Assembly: GCF_029238095.1 (NCBI RefSeq)
Contig: NZ_JAQWGS010000027.1
Span: 1 to 64,000, forward strand
DNA from: Lacinutrix sp.
GTDB lineage: Bacteria > Bacteroidota > Bacteroidia > Flavobacteriales > Flavobacteriaceae
Length of the DNA stretch: 64,000 bases
Direction of reading: 5' to 3'
Numbering within the stretch: the stretch's first letter is position 1; each line of letters opens with the position of its first letter. Shown here piece by piece: positions 47,643 through 57,285 of the stretch. Below the pieces are notes generated by a model. That model was not told where the DNA came from, ran no database searches, and worked only from the letters and a program-made list of their open reading frames with translations. The position numbers were made by a program, and so were the translations under genes.

Positions 47643-48494
47643 TTGAATATTTATATTGTCATTCCTACCCATAACGAAGAAAACTACATTGCATTAATGT
47701 TGGAGTCTTTAACAACACAGACATTGTTACCAAAAAAAGTTGTAGTTGTTAATGATAATTCTACAGACAAGACACAAGAATTAGTCGATGATTTTTCAAC
47801 TAAAAACAATTGGATTGAAAGCATTACAATTCAATCTTCTAAAGAGCACATTCCAGGTAGTAAAGTAATAAATGCATTCTATAAAGGTTTAGAAACATTA
47901 GACAGTAACTACGATATTATTTGTAAATTTGACGCAGATATTATTCTACCTAATAATTACCTAGAATGTATAGTAAATCTTTTTAAAAGCAGTGAAAAAA
48001 TTGGCATTGCAGGTGGTTTGGCCTATATTAAAAAAAACAATAAATGGATTTACGAAACCATCTCATCAAAAAATCATGTTAGAGGTCCATTTAAAGCCTA
48101 CAGAAAAGACTGTTTTAAAGCCATTGGTGGTTTAAAACAAAGTATTGGTTGGGACACTGTAGATGTTTTATTAGCACAATATTATGGTTGGAAAATAAAA
48201 ACAGATACGACTCTAAAAGTTAAGCATTTAAAACCAACTGGAAAATACTACAATCCAAAAAATCGCTTTTTACAAGGAGAAGCATTTTACAAAATGCGTT
48301 ATGGTTTTACAATTACACTAATTGCAGCAATAAAAAAAGGACTAACGAACTTAAGTTTTATATCTTTTGTAAACGATTTAAAAGGATTTTTTAAGGCTAA
48401 AACTAATAAAACCGAATATCTAGTTTCTGAAGCCGAAGGTAAATTTATTAGAAAATTACGTTGGAAAGGTATTAAAAGTAATATTTTAGGTTAA
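47643..48494 (+). CDS. Family 2 glycosyltransferase (first of a tandem pair)
   Basis: A 283-residue GT-A enzyme, TTG start. VIPTHNEENYIALMLESLTTQTLLPKKVVVVNDNSTD is the nucleotide-binding start. KFDADI is the metal-binding DxD, and GWDTVDVL near residue 175 supplies the catalytic acidic region. It has no clear membrane anchor. It is 283 residues long, like the next gene, and colinear with it, a recent tandem duplicate. Confidence 0.88.
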   Translation: MNIYIVIPTHNEENYIALMLESLTTQTLLPKKVVVVNDNSTDKTQELVDDFSTKNNWIESITIQSSKEHIPGSKVINAFYKGLETLDSNYDIICKFDADIILPNNYLECIVNLFKSSEKIGIAGGLAYIKKNNKWIYETISSKNHVRGPFKAYRKDCFKAIGGLKQSIGWDTVDVLLAQYYGWKIKTDTTLKVKHLKPTGKYYNPKNRFLQGEAFYKMRYGFTITLIAAIKKGLTNLSFISFVNDLKGFFKAKTNKTEYLVSEAEGKFIRKLRWKGIKSNILG

Positions 48495-48517
48495 TTTTAT
48501 TCAGAACTCTTATTTTT

Positions 48518-49369
48518 TTGAAATTCTATATTGTTATACCTGCACACAATGAAGCATCCTATATTGGGCTAACGCTTCAGTCTCTAGCTTCGCAAACATT
48601 ATTACCTAAAAAGGTTATAGTAGTTAACGATAATTCTACTGATGAGACTAAAAACATTATTGATGAATTTGAGAAAAAACACCAATGGTTAACCGTATTA
48701 ACTATTACATCTTCAAACAAACATTTACCAGGTTCTAAAATTATTAATGCTTTTTATAAAGGTTTTAATAGTTTAGATGACGATTATGATGTGATTTGTA
48801 AGTTTGATGCCGATTTAATATTTCCAGATAACTATCTAGAAACATTAGCTAAACATTTTAACAAGGATAAAAAAATTGGTATGGCTTCTGGCTATTGTTA
48901 TGTTGAAAAAAACAATAAATGGGAAAGAGAAAAAATTACAGGAAAAAAACACATTAGAGGCGCATTAAAGGCTTATAGAAAAGATTGTTTTATAGAGATT
49001 GGTAAACTTAAAAACGATATGGGTTGGGATACAATTGATGAGTTATTAGCTAAATTTTACAATTGGGAGATTGTGCTTGATGATAATTTAATAGTAAAAC
49101 ACTTAAAACCAACTGGACAAAACTATGGAAAACAAGCAAGGTTTATGCATGGTGAAGCCATGTATAAAATGCGCTATGGTATTATACTTACTTTTATAGT
49201 AGGTGTTTTTAATGGTTTAAAAAGAAAGAGCTTTGCTACTTTTAACAATTTTGTTTATGGATATTTTAAAGCAAAAAGAGCAAAATTAGAACCTTTTATC
49301 ACAGAAAAACAAGGTCGTTTTGTAAGACAGGAACGCTGGAAAGATTTTAGAGACAAGATAGGTTTGTAA
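48518..49369 (+). CDS. Family 2 glycosyltransferase (second of a tandem pair)
   Basis: Also 283 residues with a TTG start, it matches the preceding gene along its length (VIPAHNEASYIGLTLQSLASQTLLPKKVIVVNDNSTD, then KFDADL and GWDTIDELL). It therefore arose by duplication. The two probably add successive or alternative sugars to one acceptor. They end the KAS III cluster. Confidence 0.88.
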   Translation: MKFYIVIPAHNEASYIGLTLQSLASQTLLPKKVIVVNDNSTDETKNIIDEFEKKHQWLTVLTITSSNKHLPGSKIINAFYKGFNSLDDDYDVICKFDADLIFPDNYLETLAKHFNKDKKIGMASGYCYVEKNNKWEREKITGKKHIRGALKAYRKDCFIEIGKLKNDMGWDTIDELLAKFYNWEIVLDDNLIVKHLKPTGQNYGKQARFMHGEAMYKMRYGIILTFIVGVFNGLKRKSFATFNNFVYGYFKAKRAKLEPFITEKQGRFVRQERWKDFRDKIGL

Positions 49370-49414
49370 ATGTTGAATTGATGAGGTTTCGCCTTCAATG
49401 AATTAGAAAAATAA

Positions 49415-50221
49415 TTAATTAAAACTCCAATTTTTATAATTGCTTGAAGCCTCTAATCTATTTTCTACTTCGTCGTCTAATTCATGAAAAAAATCGATTC
49501 CTGTTAGTGCTTCAACCTCATCTACAGATACTACAAATTTATAAAGTGGCTTGTTAGAATCTTCATGATCCATTAAAAAAGCCAACATTTTTGTGTCTCC
49601 AGAATTGTTATCGATTATTACCTTATAAAACTGATTTGGGACGGCTACTTTTTCGGTTCCAATGGTTTTCATCGTGCCTTTTAAAACACCACCAGAAACC
49701 ACAAAAACACCATCATACTTGCTTGCCCAATAGCGTGTTTTTTGTTCTAATCTATTCCAAACACCTGCATTGAAATCGTGTTTTTGAGGCGAAATATTAC
49801 TTGTTAAAAAAGTTTCATCATGTGCAGTTTGACTGTACTTTCTGTCTCCAGCAGGACATAAATGACCTTTATCATACCCAGATTTTTTGTAATTTCTCCA
49901 ATGGGCAGCTTTCGTTTTTACAGCTTCATCTATTTCAAAATACGGTCGCTTAAAATTGGTATTAGATAAATGCGATTTCTTAAGTTCATAAGCGACCCAT
50001 TCTGCTTGTTCATGTGGTTCGCTATAACTTAAACTATAGCCTTGATGATGTATAGTTTGTCCTGTAGTACTTGTAGGCAAAAAATATTCGTTGGTATTTG
50101 CTTTTACAGTAACACCGCCTGAAACAACTTTTATTTGCTCTTGATTACTTATGTAATCCTTAATTACTAAGGTTGCAATAATTACTATTGCTGTCAATAT
50201 GGAATATTTTGTTTTACTGTT
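49415..50221 (-). CDS. DNA/RNA non-specific endonuclease (NUC1 type)
   Basis: About 269 residues from a TTG (50224) or nearby start. An N-terminal membrane or signal segment (YSILTAIVIIATLVI) directs it out of the cytoplasm. The catalytic motif is YDKGHLCPAG, the DRGH motif with Lys in place of Arg; then TFLTSNISPQKHDFNAGVWNRLE gives the metal-binding Asn. It probably degrades extracellular nucleic acids as a nutrient. Confidence 0.85.
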   Translation of the reverse strand, partial: NSKTKYSILTAIVIIATLVIKDYISNQEQIKVVSGGVTVKANTNEYFLPTSTTGQTIHHQGYSLSYSEPHEQAEWVAYELKKSHLSNTNFKRPYFEIDEAVKTKAAHWRNYKKSGYDKGHLCPAGDRKYSQTAHDETFLTSNISPQKHDFNAGVWNRLEQKTRYWASKYDGVFVVSGGVLKGTMKTIGTEKVAVPNQFYKVIIDNNSGDTKMLAFLMDHEDSNKPLYKFVVSVDEVEALTGIDFFHELDDEVENRLEASSNYKNWSFN

Positions 50222-50276
50222 CAATTTAAATTGTTTTTTTATTAATTAAACTAAACTCACAGAATTTAAGAAAAAT

Positions 50277-50300
50277 AAAACCTCGCAATTGCGAGGTTTT
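50277..50300 (-). terminator. Terminator of valS (symmetric)
   Basis: AAAACCTCGCAATTGCGAGGTTTT is a 24-base perfect palindrome, followed on the minus strand by ATTTTT. It lies about 20 bases after the valS stop. Confidence 0.85.
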
Positions 50301-50319
50301 AACACTATGTTCTTAAGTT

Positions 50320-52956
50320 TTATTTTAAACTTTCTAAGCTACTTTTTAATGTTTCAATCTTGGCCAAAGCATCTGCTTCTTTTTTCTTTTCACTTGCAAC
50401 AACTTGCTCTGGTGCTCCTGCAACAAAACGCTCGTTGGAAAGTTTCTTTTGTACAGATTTAAGAAAACCTTCTGTGTAGTTTAATTCTTCTGTTAGTTTT
50501 GCAATTTCTGCTTCTACATCTATTGCGCCTTCCATTGGTATAAAGTACTCGTTAGATTTTACTCTGTAGGTTAAAGCACCTTCTACAGGTTCTTTAACGT
50601 ATTCTATAGCTTCTAAATTTCCTAATTTTGAAATAACATCGTCAAAAGTAGTATCAGAATTTTCGTTATTAATAACCGATAAACTTATAGCGTCTTTAAA
50701 TGCTATATTCTTTTCTTTTCTTACCGTTCTTATTCCAGAAATGACTTCTGAAGCAAATTCGAATTGAGAAATAATCTCACTATTAATTGGTTTTGCTTCT
50801 GGCCATTTGGCAATGATTAATGCTTCTTCTGGTGAACGCTCTGCAATATATTGCCATATATCTTCCGTTAAAAATGGCATAAAGGGATGTAATATTTTTA
50901 AATTATCTTCAAAAATGGCGATAATCGCCTTATAGGTAAGACTATCTATAGGCTTACCATAGGCAGGTTTTACTATCTCTAAAAGCCAACCACAAAAATC
51001 ATCATAAATTAATTTGTAGATTGCCATTAAAGCATCACTTAGTCTGTATTTACTAAAATGGTCTTCTATCTCTACTAAGGCTGTTTGAAACTTTGCTTCG
51101 TACCAATCTAAAGCTATTTTACTAGAATTTGGTTGTAGTATATTATCACTAACATCCCAAATATTAGTTAAGTTAAAAGCATTCCATATTTTATTTCCAA
51201 AGGCTTTTCCTTGTTGGCAAAGTGCTTCGTCGAACATTAAATCGTTTCCTGCAGCACTACTTAGCAGTAAACCTACACGAACACCTCCTGCTCCATAATC
51301 TTCAATTAATTTTAATGCGTCTGGAGAGTTACCTAGAGATTTTGACATTTTACGACGTTGCTTATCGCGAACAAGACCTGTTAAATAGACATTGTTAAAT
51401 GGTTTTTGGTCTTTATACTCGTAGCCAGCAATTATCATTCGTGCTACCCAAAAGAACAAAATATCTGGTCCTGTTACTAAATCGTTTGTAGGATAATAGT
51501 ATTTTATTTCTTCGTTTTCTGGATTACGAATACCATCGAACACACTCATTGGCCATAACCAAGAGGAAAACCATGTGTCTAAAGCATCTGTATCTTGTTT
51601 TAAATCTGAAGCTTTTAAATCTGCGTCTCCTGTTACTTTTCGAGCTTTCTCAACTGCTGACTCTATATTCTCTGCAACCACAAAATGGTCTTTTCCGTCG
51701 CCATAGAAATAAGCAGGAATTTGTTGTCCCCAAAGTAATTGACGTGAGATATTCCAATCGCGAATGTTCTCCATCCAGTGACGATAAGTGTTTTCAAATT
51801 TCTTAGGAAATAATTTAATCTCTGCATCTTCACCTAAAACAGCTTCAATAGCAGGTTTTACTAATTCTTCCATTTTTAAAAACCATTGGTCGCTTAACCT
51901 TGGTTCTATTACAGCTTTGGTACGTTCAGATGTTCCTACTTTATTAATATGTGTTTCAGTTTTTATTAAAACACCAGTTTCGTCTAATAGTTTCGCTACA
52001 TTTTTTCTTGCAACAAAACGATCTTGACCTTCAAATTGTAATCCAAAGCTATTTAACGAAGCATCTTCATTAAAAATATCAATGACTTCTAAATTATGCT
52101 TATCTCCTAAAACTTTATCATTTTCGTCGTGAGCAGGAGTTACTTTTAAACAACCAGTTCCAAACTCTATATCAACATATTCGTCTTCAATAATAGGAAT
52201 CACTCTTCCGCAAATAGGCACAACTGCCTTTTTTCCTTTTAAATGTGTAAAACGTTCATCTTCTGGGTTAATACAAATTGCAGTATCACCAAAAATAGTT
52301 TCTGGTCTTGTGGTTGCAATGGTTAATGTATCATTACTTCCTTCAATTTTATAATTTAGATAATACAGATTTCCTTGACGTTCTTCATGTATTACTTCTT
52401 CATCAGACAACGTTGTTTTTGCTTCAGGATCCCAATTTACCATTCGGTAACCTCTATAAATTAATCCTTTTTCATGCAAATCAACAAAAACTTTAATTAC
52501 AGCTTCAGACATGTCGTCGTCCATTGTGAATTTTGTACGTTCCCAATCGCAAGAGCAGCCTAACTTTTTAAGTTGCTCTAAAATTACACCTCCATATTCT
52601 TCGGTCCAATCCCAAGCATGCTTTAAAAAGGCTTCTCTTGTTAAGTCGTTTTTATCTATTCCTTGCTCTTTTAAACGTGCTACCACCTTAGCTTCTGTTG
52701 CAATAGAAGCGTGATCTGTACCAGGAACCCAACAAGCATTTTTCCCTTGTAAACGTGCACGACGAATAAGTACATCTTGAATTGTATTGTTTAGCATGTG
52801 TCCCATATGCAGTATTCCAGTAACGTTTGGAGGTGGAATTACAATGGTGTAAGGTTCTCTCTCGTCTGGTGTAGAATGAAAATAATCATGCTTCATCCAG
52901 TAACTGTACCATTTATTTTCTACTGCTTTTGCATCATATTTTGATGGAATGTTCAT
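50320..52956 (-). CDS. valS: Valyl-tRNA synthetase
   Basis: An 878-residue class I synthetase that charges tRNA-Val. The HIGH motif is LHMGHMLN, the KMSKS motif is RRKMSKSLGN, the editing CP1 domain lies between (TTRPETIFGDTAICIN), and the C-terminal coiled coil is present (EAEIAKLTEELNYTEGFLKSVQKKL). I use ATG 52956 (MNIPSKYDAKAVENKWY). The track start at 52989 lies within the -7 box at 52987-52994. Confidence 0.97.
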   Translation of the reverse strand: MNIPSKYDAKAVENKWYSYWMKHDYFHSTPDEREPYTIVIPPPNVTGILHMGHMLNNTIQDVLIRRARLQGKNACWVPGTDHASIATEAKVVARLKEQGIDKNDLTREAFLKHAWDWTEEYGGVILEQLKKLGCSCDWERTKFTMDDDMSEAVIKVFVDLHEKGLIYRGYRMVNWDPEAKTTLSDEEVIHEERQGNLYYLNYKIEGSNDTLTIATTRPETIFGDTAICINPEDERFTHLKGKKAVVPICGRVIPIIEDEYVDIEFGTGCLKVTPAHDENDKVLGDKHNLEVIDIFNEDASLNSFGLQFEGQDRFVARKNVAKLLDETGVLIKTETHINKVGTSERTKAVIEPRLSDQWFLKMEELVKPAIEAVLGEDAEIKLFPKKFENTYRHWMENIRDWNISRQLLWGQQIPAYFYGDGKDHFVVAENIESAVEKARKVTGDADLKASDLKQDTDALDTWFSSWLWPMSVFDGIRNPENEEIKYYYPTNDLVTGPDILFFWVARMIIAGYEYKDQKPFNNVYLTGLVRDKQRRKMSKSLGNSPDALKLIEDYGAGGVRVGLLLSSAAGNDLMFDEALCQQGKAFGNKIWNAFNLTNIWDVSDNILQPNSSKIALDWYEAKFQTALVEIEDHFSKYRLSDALMAIYKLIYDDFCGWLLEIVKPAYGKPIDSLTYKAIIAIFEDNLKILHPFMPFLTEDIWQYIAERSPEEALIIAKWPEAKPINSEIISQFEFASEVISGIRTVRKEKNIAFKDAISLSVINNENSDTTFDDVISKLGNLEAIEYVKEPVEGALTYRVKSNEYFIPMEGAIDVEAEIAKLTEELNYTEGFLKSVQKKLSNERFVAGAPEQVVASEKKKEADALAKIETLKSSLESLK

Positions 52957-52986
52957 ACTTTGGAATAGTTTTTGAATATTGAATAG

Positions 52987-52994
52987 CAAAAATA
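52987..52994 (-). promoter_or_regulatory. Probable -7 box of valS
   Basis: On the minus strand TATTTTTG is an exact TAnnTTTG match, about 26 bases before the chosen ATG 52956. It settles the start, because the longer ORF would begin inside it. Confidence 0.5.
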
Positions 52995-53082
52995 CTTATA
53001 TTTCTGTTTCTGCGAAATATTAACTTGTATTAATGTATTGATAAATATGCTGAATGTACATGTAAGATTGTATTATATCTAA

Positions 53083-53090
53083 TAATTTTG
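53083..53090 (+). promoter_or_regulatory. Probable -7 box of the DUF1573 gene
   Basis: TAATTTTG exactly fits TAnnTTTG and lies 46 bases before ATG 53137. A TTG at 53068 is only 12 bases upstream, too close for a normal -33 element. Confidence 0.4.
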
Positions 53091-53136
53091 CAGAACGCAT
53101 AAAAAGGAGTTAAATTTACAAACACTTAAAATAAAT

Positions 53137-53568
53137 ATGATGAAAAAATTAATAACATTATTATTTGTCGGATTAATTAGTTTCTCAATTAATGCCCAAG
53201 ATAAAGTAGCAAAAATTGAGTTTAAAGAAACAACGATTGATTATGGTACGATTGAAAAAGGAGCAAATGGCTTAAGAACTTTTGAGTTTACAAACACAGG
53301 TGATGCGCCATTAATTGTATCTAAAGTGAGTTCAAGTTGTGGATGTACTGTACCTAAAAAACCTGAAGCTCCTATAATGCCAGGGAAAACTGGTGAAATT
53401 GAGGTTAAATATGATACTAACCGTGTTATGCCAATTAGAAAAACAATTACAGTATTATCTAATGCCAATACACCAACTGTTACACTTAAAATTAAAGGAG
53501 AGGTTATTGATCCTTCTAAAGCAAGTGTTCTTGAAAAAACAAAAGGTAAAAGTGTAATGGAACAGTAG
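53137..53568 (+). CDS. Secreted DUF1573 protein
   Basis: A 143-residue exported protein. A signal peptide (MMKKLITLLFVGLISFSINAQ) is followed by a single DUF1573 immunoglobulin-like domain (KETTIDYGTIEKGANGLRTFEFTNTG, then SSCGCTVP). The CGC motif may bind metal or form a disulfide. The role is unknown; DUF1573 proteins are abundant periplasmic or surface proteins in Bacteroidetes. Confidence 0.85.
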   Translation: MMKKLITLLFVGLISFSINAQDKVAKIEFKETTIDYGTIEKGANGLRTFEFTNTGDAPLIVSKVSSSCGCTVPKKPEAPIMPGKTGEIEVKYDTNRVMPIRKTITVLSNANTPTVTLKIKGEVIDPSKASVLEKTKGKSVMEQ

Positions 53569-53590
53569 TACACATTTTTATATTTACACA

Positions 53591-53620
53591 AAAAGCCTAA
53601 AACATATGTTTTAGGCTTTT
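53591..53620. terminator. Shared palindromic terminator of convergent genes
   Basis: AAAAGCCTAAAACAT and ATGTTTTAGGCTTTT give a perfect 30-base palindrome with no unpaired loop, and T-runs on both strands. Its last base is part of the stop codon of the minus-strand gene that begins at 54954. Confidence 0.88.
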
Positions 53621-54954
53621 TAGTTTATTAGGGACTCAAGACTAAAAGTAACTTTTATTCTTTTTCCAAATCTTTCAACTTCCATAGTTATACGCTTTCC
53701 TTCTTTATCATAAAACTTATAAATTAACTCTTGTAAAGTGTACTTTATGGTATCATTACCGTTAATTTTTAATATAACATCTCCTTTTTGAAGCCCAACA
53801 CGAGCTGCTGGAGAATTAGGTCTCACAAAAGAAATAGTATAGGCTTTCTTAACTACAAATTTTCTAGTATTGGTATAAACAGCTTGAACATTTATTGTAT
53901 TCGAACTCTTATTATCTTTACTTGTATTTGACATAGTATTAGGTTCATATTCTGTAACCAATCTTATACCTTCATTCTCTACTTCTAGCCCACTTTTATT
54001 ATAAATAAATTTGTTTTTAAAATTAGAGTTCCGTTTTAAAATAATTCTTGCGTTAGTGTAATCCATAATGATATTAAACCGTTTTAATATTTCGCCTCCA
54101 ATACTACCATTTCTACCTTTAATTTTTCTTAAAACAGATGTATATGTTGAGTCTGGATAAGCAACCAAAGGCTTTCGTAAAACAAAAGACTTTAAACTAA
54201 AAGCTTTTAGTTTAGAACGTTTACCATGAACACTACCACTTAAACCATAGCCTAAAAAATCGTCGAAATAATTATCTTTTATTACTATGCCTAAACTATC
54301 ATTTTCAAAAAGCCATAGTGCATCACTACTACCAGAATCTATTAATAATTTTACAGGAATGTTTTTATCTTTAATAGCAACTGAAACATTAAAATAAGGC
54401 TTATTATTATAAAACTCTAGCGCAAAAGTCTCACAAGCTTTACATGTTTTGTATTTATACTTTTCTGGAGAGATTAGTTTTATTTGCTTACTATTATAGT
54501 TAATATCTACCACTAAATCTCTAAATAAATCAAAACCTATAATACCATGAATTGGGATTCCTAATTTAGGTGCAAAATTTATTGTAGAATCAAAAATCAC
54601 GTAAAAATCTTGATTATAATTTGTAACATCTCCTATTTTAAAAGTATTTCCAGAAGATTTTAATGCAGGAACCTTCCCATTATTACCTAGCCCTTTTAAA
54701 TAAATAGTTTCAGCATTTAAAATCTCTAAAGAATCTGATGCCTTTAGAAAGTTAAACACAATTGGCTTACTAACTCCAGAATCTAGTAGAAAAGAAAGAG
54801 CGACACCATTAACTTCAACTGGAATGACTATAACATTATTAAGCAGTTTAAAACTAATTTTATCGACTCCTTTTTTATTATTTACAATATACTTGCCTTG
54901 TGCAACAGAAAGCAAAGACAAAAAGAGAAAAAATAATGTGATTTTTATTTTCAT
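53620..54954 (-). CDS. Two-domain retropepsin-like aspartic protease with PDZ domain
   Basis: A 444-residue exported protein. A signal peptide (MKIKITLFFLFLSLLSVAQG) is followed by two aspartyl-protease repeats, each with DSG (Asp58 and Asp206; FLLDSGVSKPI and LLIDSGSSDALW) in place of the usual DTG. A C-terminal PDZ domain follows (NSPAARVGLQKGDVILKINGND). Two such halves in one chain could form a pepsin-like active site. The substrate is unknown. Confidence 0.8.
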   Translation of the reverse strand: MKIKITLFFLFLSLLSVAQGKYIVNNKKGVDKISFKLLNNVIVIPVEVNGVALSFLLDSGVSKPIVFNFLKASDSLEILNAETIYLKGLGNNGKVPALKSSGNTFKIGDVTNYNQDFYVIFDSTINFAPKLGIPIHGIIGFDLFRDLVVDINYNSKQIKLISPEKYKYKTCKACETFALEFYNNKPYFNVSVAIKDKNIPVKLLIDSGSSDALWLFENDSLGIVIKDNYFDDFLGYGLSGSVHGKRSKLKAFSLKSFVLRKPLVAYPDSTYTSVLRKIKGRNGSIGGEILKRFNIIMDYTNARIILKRNSNFKNKFIYNKSGLEVENEGIRLVTEYEPNTMSNTSKDNKSSNTINVQAVYTNTRKFVVKKAYTISFVRPNSPAARVGLQKGDVILKINGNDTIKYTLQELIYKFYDKEGKRITMEVERFGKRIKVTFSLESLIN

Positions 54955-55029
54955 TGTTCATGAAGTTAAGAAATTTAATAACACAGATTAGACTTTTTTT
55001 TTGCAACTTTGTTATCTAAAATATATTTT

Positions 55030-56220
55030 ATGCCATCGATTTCTAAAAAAGGGCAATCTATGCCTCAATCGCCAATAAGAAAGCTAGTTCCGTTTGCTGA
55101 AAAAGCTTATAAACAAGGTAAAACAGTTTATCATTTAAACATTGGACAGCCAGATATAAAAACACCTCAAATAGCCTTAGATGCTGTAAAAATTCACTCT
55201 CTAGATATTTTAGCCTATACAAGATCTGAGGGTTCTGAACAATACAGACAAAAAATTGCTAAATATTATGCTAAAAATAACATCCATGTTAAGCATGACG
55301 ATATAATAGTAACTACAGGAGGAAGCGAAGCTTTATTATTTGCTTTTGGTAGTATTATGGATGTTGATGATGAGATTATTATTCCTGAGCCTTTTTACGC
55401 AAATTATAATGGTTTTTCAACTGCATCTGGTGTAAAAGTTGTACCAGTTATTTCTAAAATTGAAGATAATTTTGCATTACCTCCAATTGAAGAATTTGAA
55501 AAGTTAATTACACCAAAAACAAAAGGTATTTTAATATGTAATCCTGGAAACCCAACAGGTTATCTGTATTCAAAAGAAGAAATAAAAAAATTAGCTGCCA
55601 TTGTAAAAAAACACAATTTATTTTTAATTGCAGACGAAGTTTATAGAGAGTTTGCATACGATGGCGCCAAACATTACTCTATTTTACAAGAAGAAGGGTT
55701 AGAAGATTATGCTATTGTAATAGACTCTGTTTCTAAACGTTACAGCATGTGTGGCGCAAGAATTGGTTGTCTAGTTTCTAAAAATAAAGAAGTAATACAA
55801 ACCGCTTTAAAGTTTGCTCAAGCAAGATTAAGTCCACCAACACTAGCTCAAATTGCAAGTGAAGCAGCTTTAGATACACCGCAAAGTTATTTTGACGACG
55901 TTATAGAGGAATATGTAGAACGAAGAAATACTTTAATTTCAGAATTAAATAAAATAGAAGGCTTAAAAGTTGCAAATCCAAAGGGTGCCTTTTATTGTAT
56001 AGCCGAACTACCAGTTAAAAACAGTGATGCTTTTGCACAATGGCTTTTAGAAGATTTTGACGTCGATGGAGAAACAGTAATGGTTGCTCCAGCAGCAGGA
56101 TTTTACTCAACTCCTGGAGTAGGTTTAAATCAAATTAGAATTGCTTACGTACTAAACAAACAAAGTTTAATAAAATCTGTAAACATACTTAAAGAAGCTT
56201 TAAAAGTATATAAAGATTAG
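55030..56220 (+). CDS. PLP-dependent aminotransferase (aspartate aminotransferase-like)
   Basis: A 396-residue fold-type I aminotransferase. I start at ATG 55030 (MPSISKKGQSMPQSPIRKL); the track start at 55009 overlaps a CAACTTTG box at 55004-55011. Signatures are HLNIGQPDIKTP, the NPGNPTG loop, the DEVYREFAYDG motif and the active-site lysine in DSVSKRYSMCG. Substrate choice among aromatic and acidic amino acids cannot be read. It overlaps the murB GTG by one base. Confidence 0.88.
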   Translation: MPSISKKGQSMPQSPIRKLVPFAEKAYKQGKTVYHLNIGQPDIKTPQIALDAVKIHSLDILAYTRSEGSEQYRQKIAKYYAKNNIHVKHDDIIVTTGGSEALLFAFGSIMDVDDEIIIPEPFYANYNGFSTASGVKVVPVISKIEDNFALPPIEEFEKLITPKTKGILICNPGNPTGYLYSKEEIKKLAAIVKKHNLFLIADEVYREFAYDGAKHYSILQEEGLEDYAIVIDSVSKRYSMCGARIGCLVSKNKEVIQTALKFAQARLSPPTLAQIASEAALDTPQSYFDDVIEEYVERRNTLISELNKIEGLKVANPKGAFYCIAELPVKNSDAFAQWLLEDFDVDGETVMVAPAAGFYSTPGVGLNQIRIAYVLNKQSLIKSVNILKEALKVYKD

Positions 56221-57233
56221 TGCTTATTCAACATAACATATCTCTAAAAAGCCACAATACTTTTGGTATCGATGTAAAAGCAAAACATTTTATTTCGGTT
56301 ACCACTTTAGACCAGTTAATAGAAGTCTTAAAGCTTAAAGACTATCCAAACAAATTAATTCTTGGAGGAGGAAGCAATATGCTTTTAACCAAGGATATTC
56401 AAGCACTAGTAATACATATTAACTTAAAAGGCGTTTCATTAATTAAAGCCAACGATAAAAACGTTATAGTTAAAGCAAATGCTGGAGAAAACTGGCACGA
56501 ATTTGTACTTTGGTGTATAGAAAACAACTATGGTGGCTTAGAAAACATGTCTTTAATACCTGGAAATGTTGGCACTTCTCCAATACAAAATATAGGAGCT
56601 TATGGTGTAGAGCTAAAAGACCACTTTGAGTCTTGTGAAGCATTAAATTTAGAGACTCTAAAGATTGAGGTTTTTAAAAATAAAGATTGTAATTTTGGAT
56701 ACAGACATTCCGTTTTTAAAAATGAATTAAAAGGCAAATACATAATTACAAGTGTTTCTTTTAAACTCTCAAAAACCAAGCATCAATTACACACCAATTA
56801 TGGAGCTATTGCTGCACAGCTTGAAACCATGGCCATAAGAGAACCTACTATTAAAGATGTTTCTCAAGCAGTTATAACCATAAGACAAAGTAAACTTCCA
56901 GACCCAAAAGAAATTGGTAATAGTGGGAGTTTCTTTAAAAATCCAGTAATTTCAATAGAAGCTTTCGAAAAATTAAAATTAAATTTTCCTGAAGCACCTA
57001 GCTATCTTGTGTCTCAAAAAGAAGTTAAAGTTCCTGCAGGCTGGCTTATTGAAACCGCAGGTTTTAAAGGTAAAACCTTTGGTAATTATGGTGTGCATAA
57101 GAAGCAAGCCCTTGTTTTAGTAAATTATGGTGGTGCTAAAGGTGAGGACATCTTGGCGCTTTCAAAATTAATTCAAAAAACAATTTATCGTATCTTTAAT
57201 ATTGAAATTGAAGCCGAAGTAAATATTCTTTAA
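56220..57233 (+). CDS. murB: UDP-N-acetylenolpyruvoylglucosamine reductase
   Basis: A 337-residue FAD enzyme (type I MurB) that makes UDP-MurNAc for peptidoglycan. The start SHNTFGIDVKAK, the FAD loop LGGGSNMLLTKD, the PGNVGTSPIQNIGAYGVEL block and the catalytic GNSGSFFKNP are present. It starts at GTG, overlapping the preceding stop (TAGTG). Co-expression with an aminotransferase is an unusual pairing. Confidence 0.95.
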   Translation: MLIQHNISLKSHNTFGIDVKAKHFISVTTLDQLIEVLKLKDYPNKLILGGGSNMLLTKDIQALVIHINLKGVSLIKANDKNVIVKANAGENWHEFVLWCIENNYGGLENMSLIPGNVGTSPIQNIGAYGVELKDHFESCEALNLETLKIEVFKNKDCNFGYRHSVFKNELKGKYIITSVSFKLSKTKHQLHTNYGAIAAQLETMAIREPTIKDVSQAVITIRQSKLPDPKEIGNSGSFFKNPVISIEAFEKLKLNFPEAPSYLVSQKEVKVPAGWLIETAGFKGKTFGNYGVHKKQALVLVNYGGAKGEDILALSKLIQKTIYRIFNIEIEAEVNIL

Positions 57234-57285
57234 TACAATAAGTTTACATTCCAAAAGTTAACCTAACAAAAGACAATAACAAAAC

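Noticed and set aside
49370-49414. Imperfect inverted repeat after the second GT2 gene as a terminator
   Set aside because: ATTGATGAGG and CCTTCAAT pair only with mismatches, and no T-tract follows.
53101-53109. AAAAAGGAG as a Shine-Dalgarno site for the DUF1573 gene
   Set aside because: It lies 28 bases before the ATG, too far to act; Bacteroidetes rarely use such sites.
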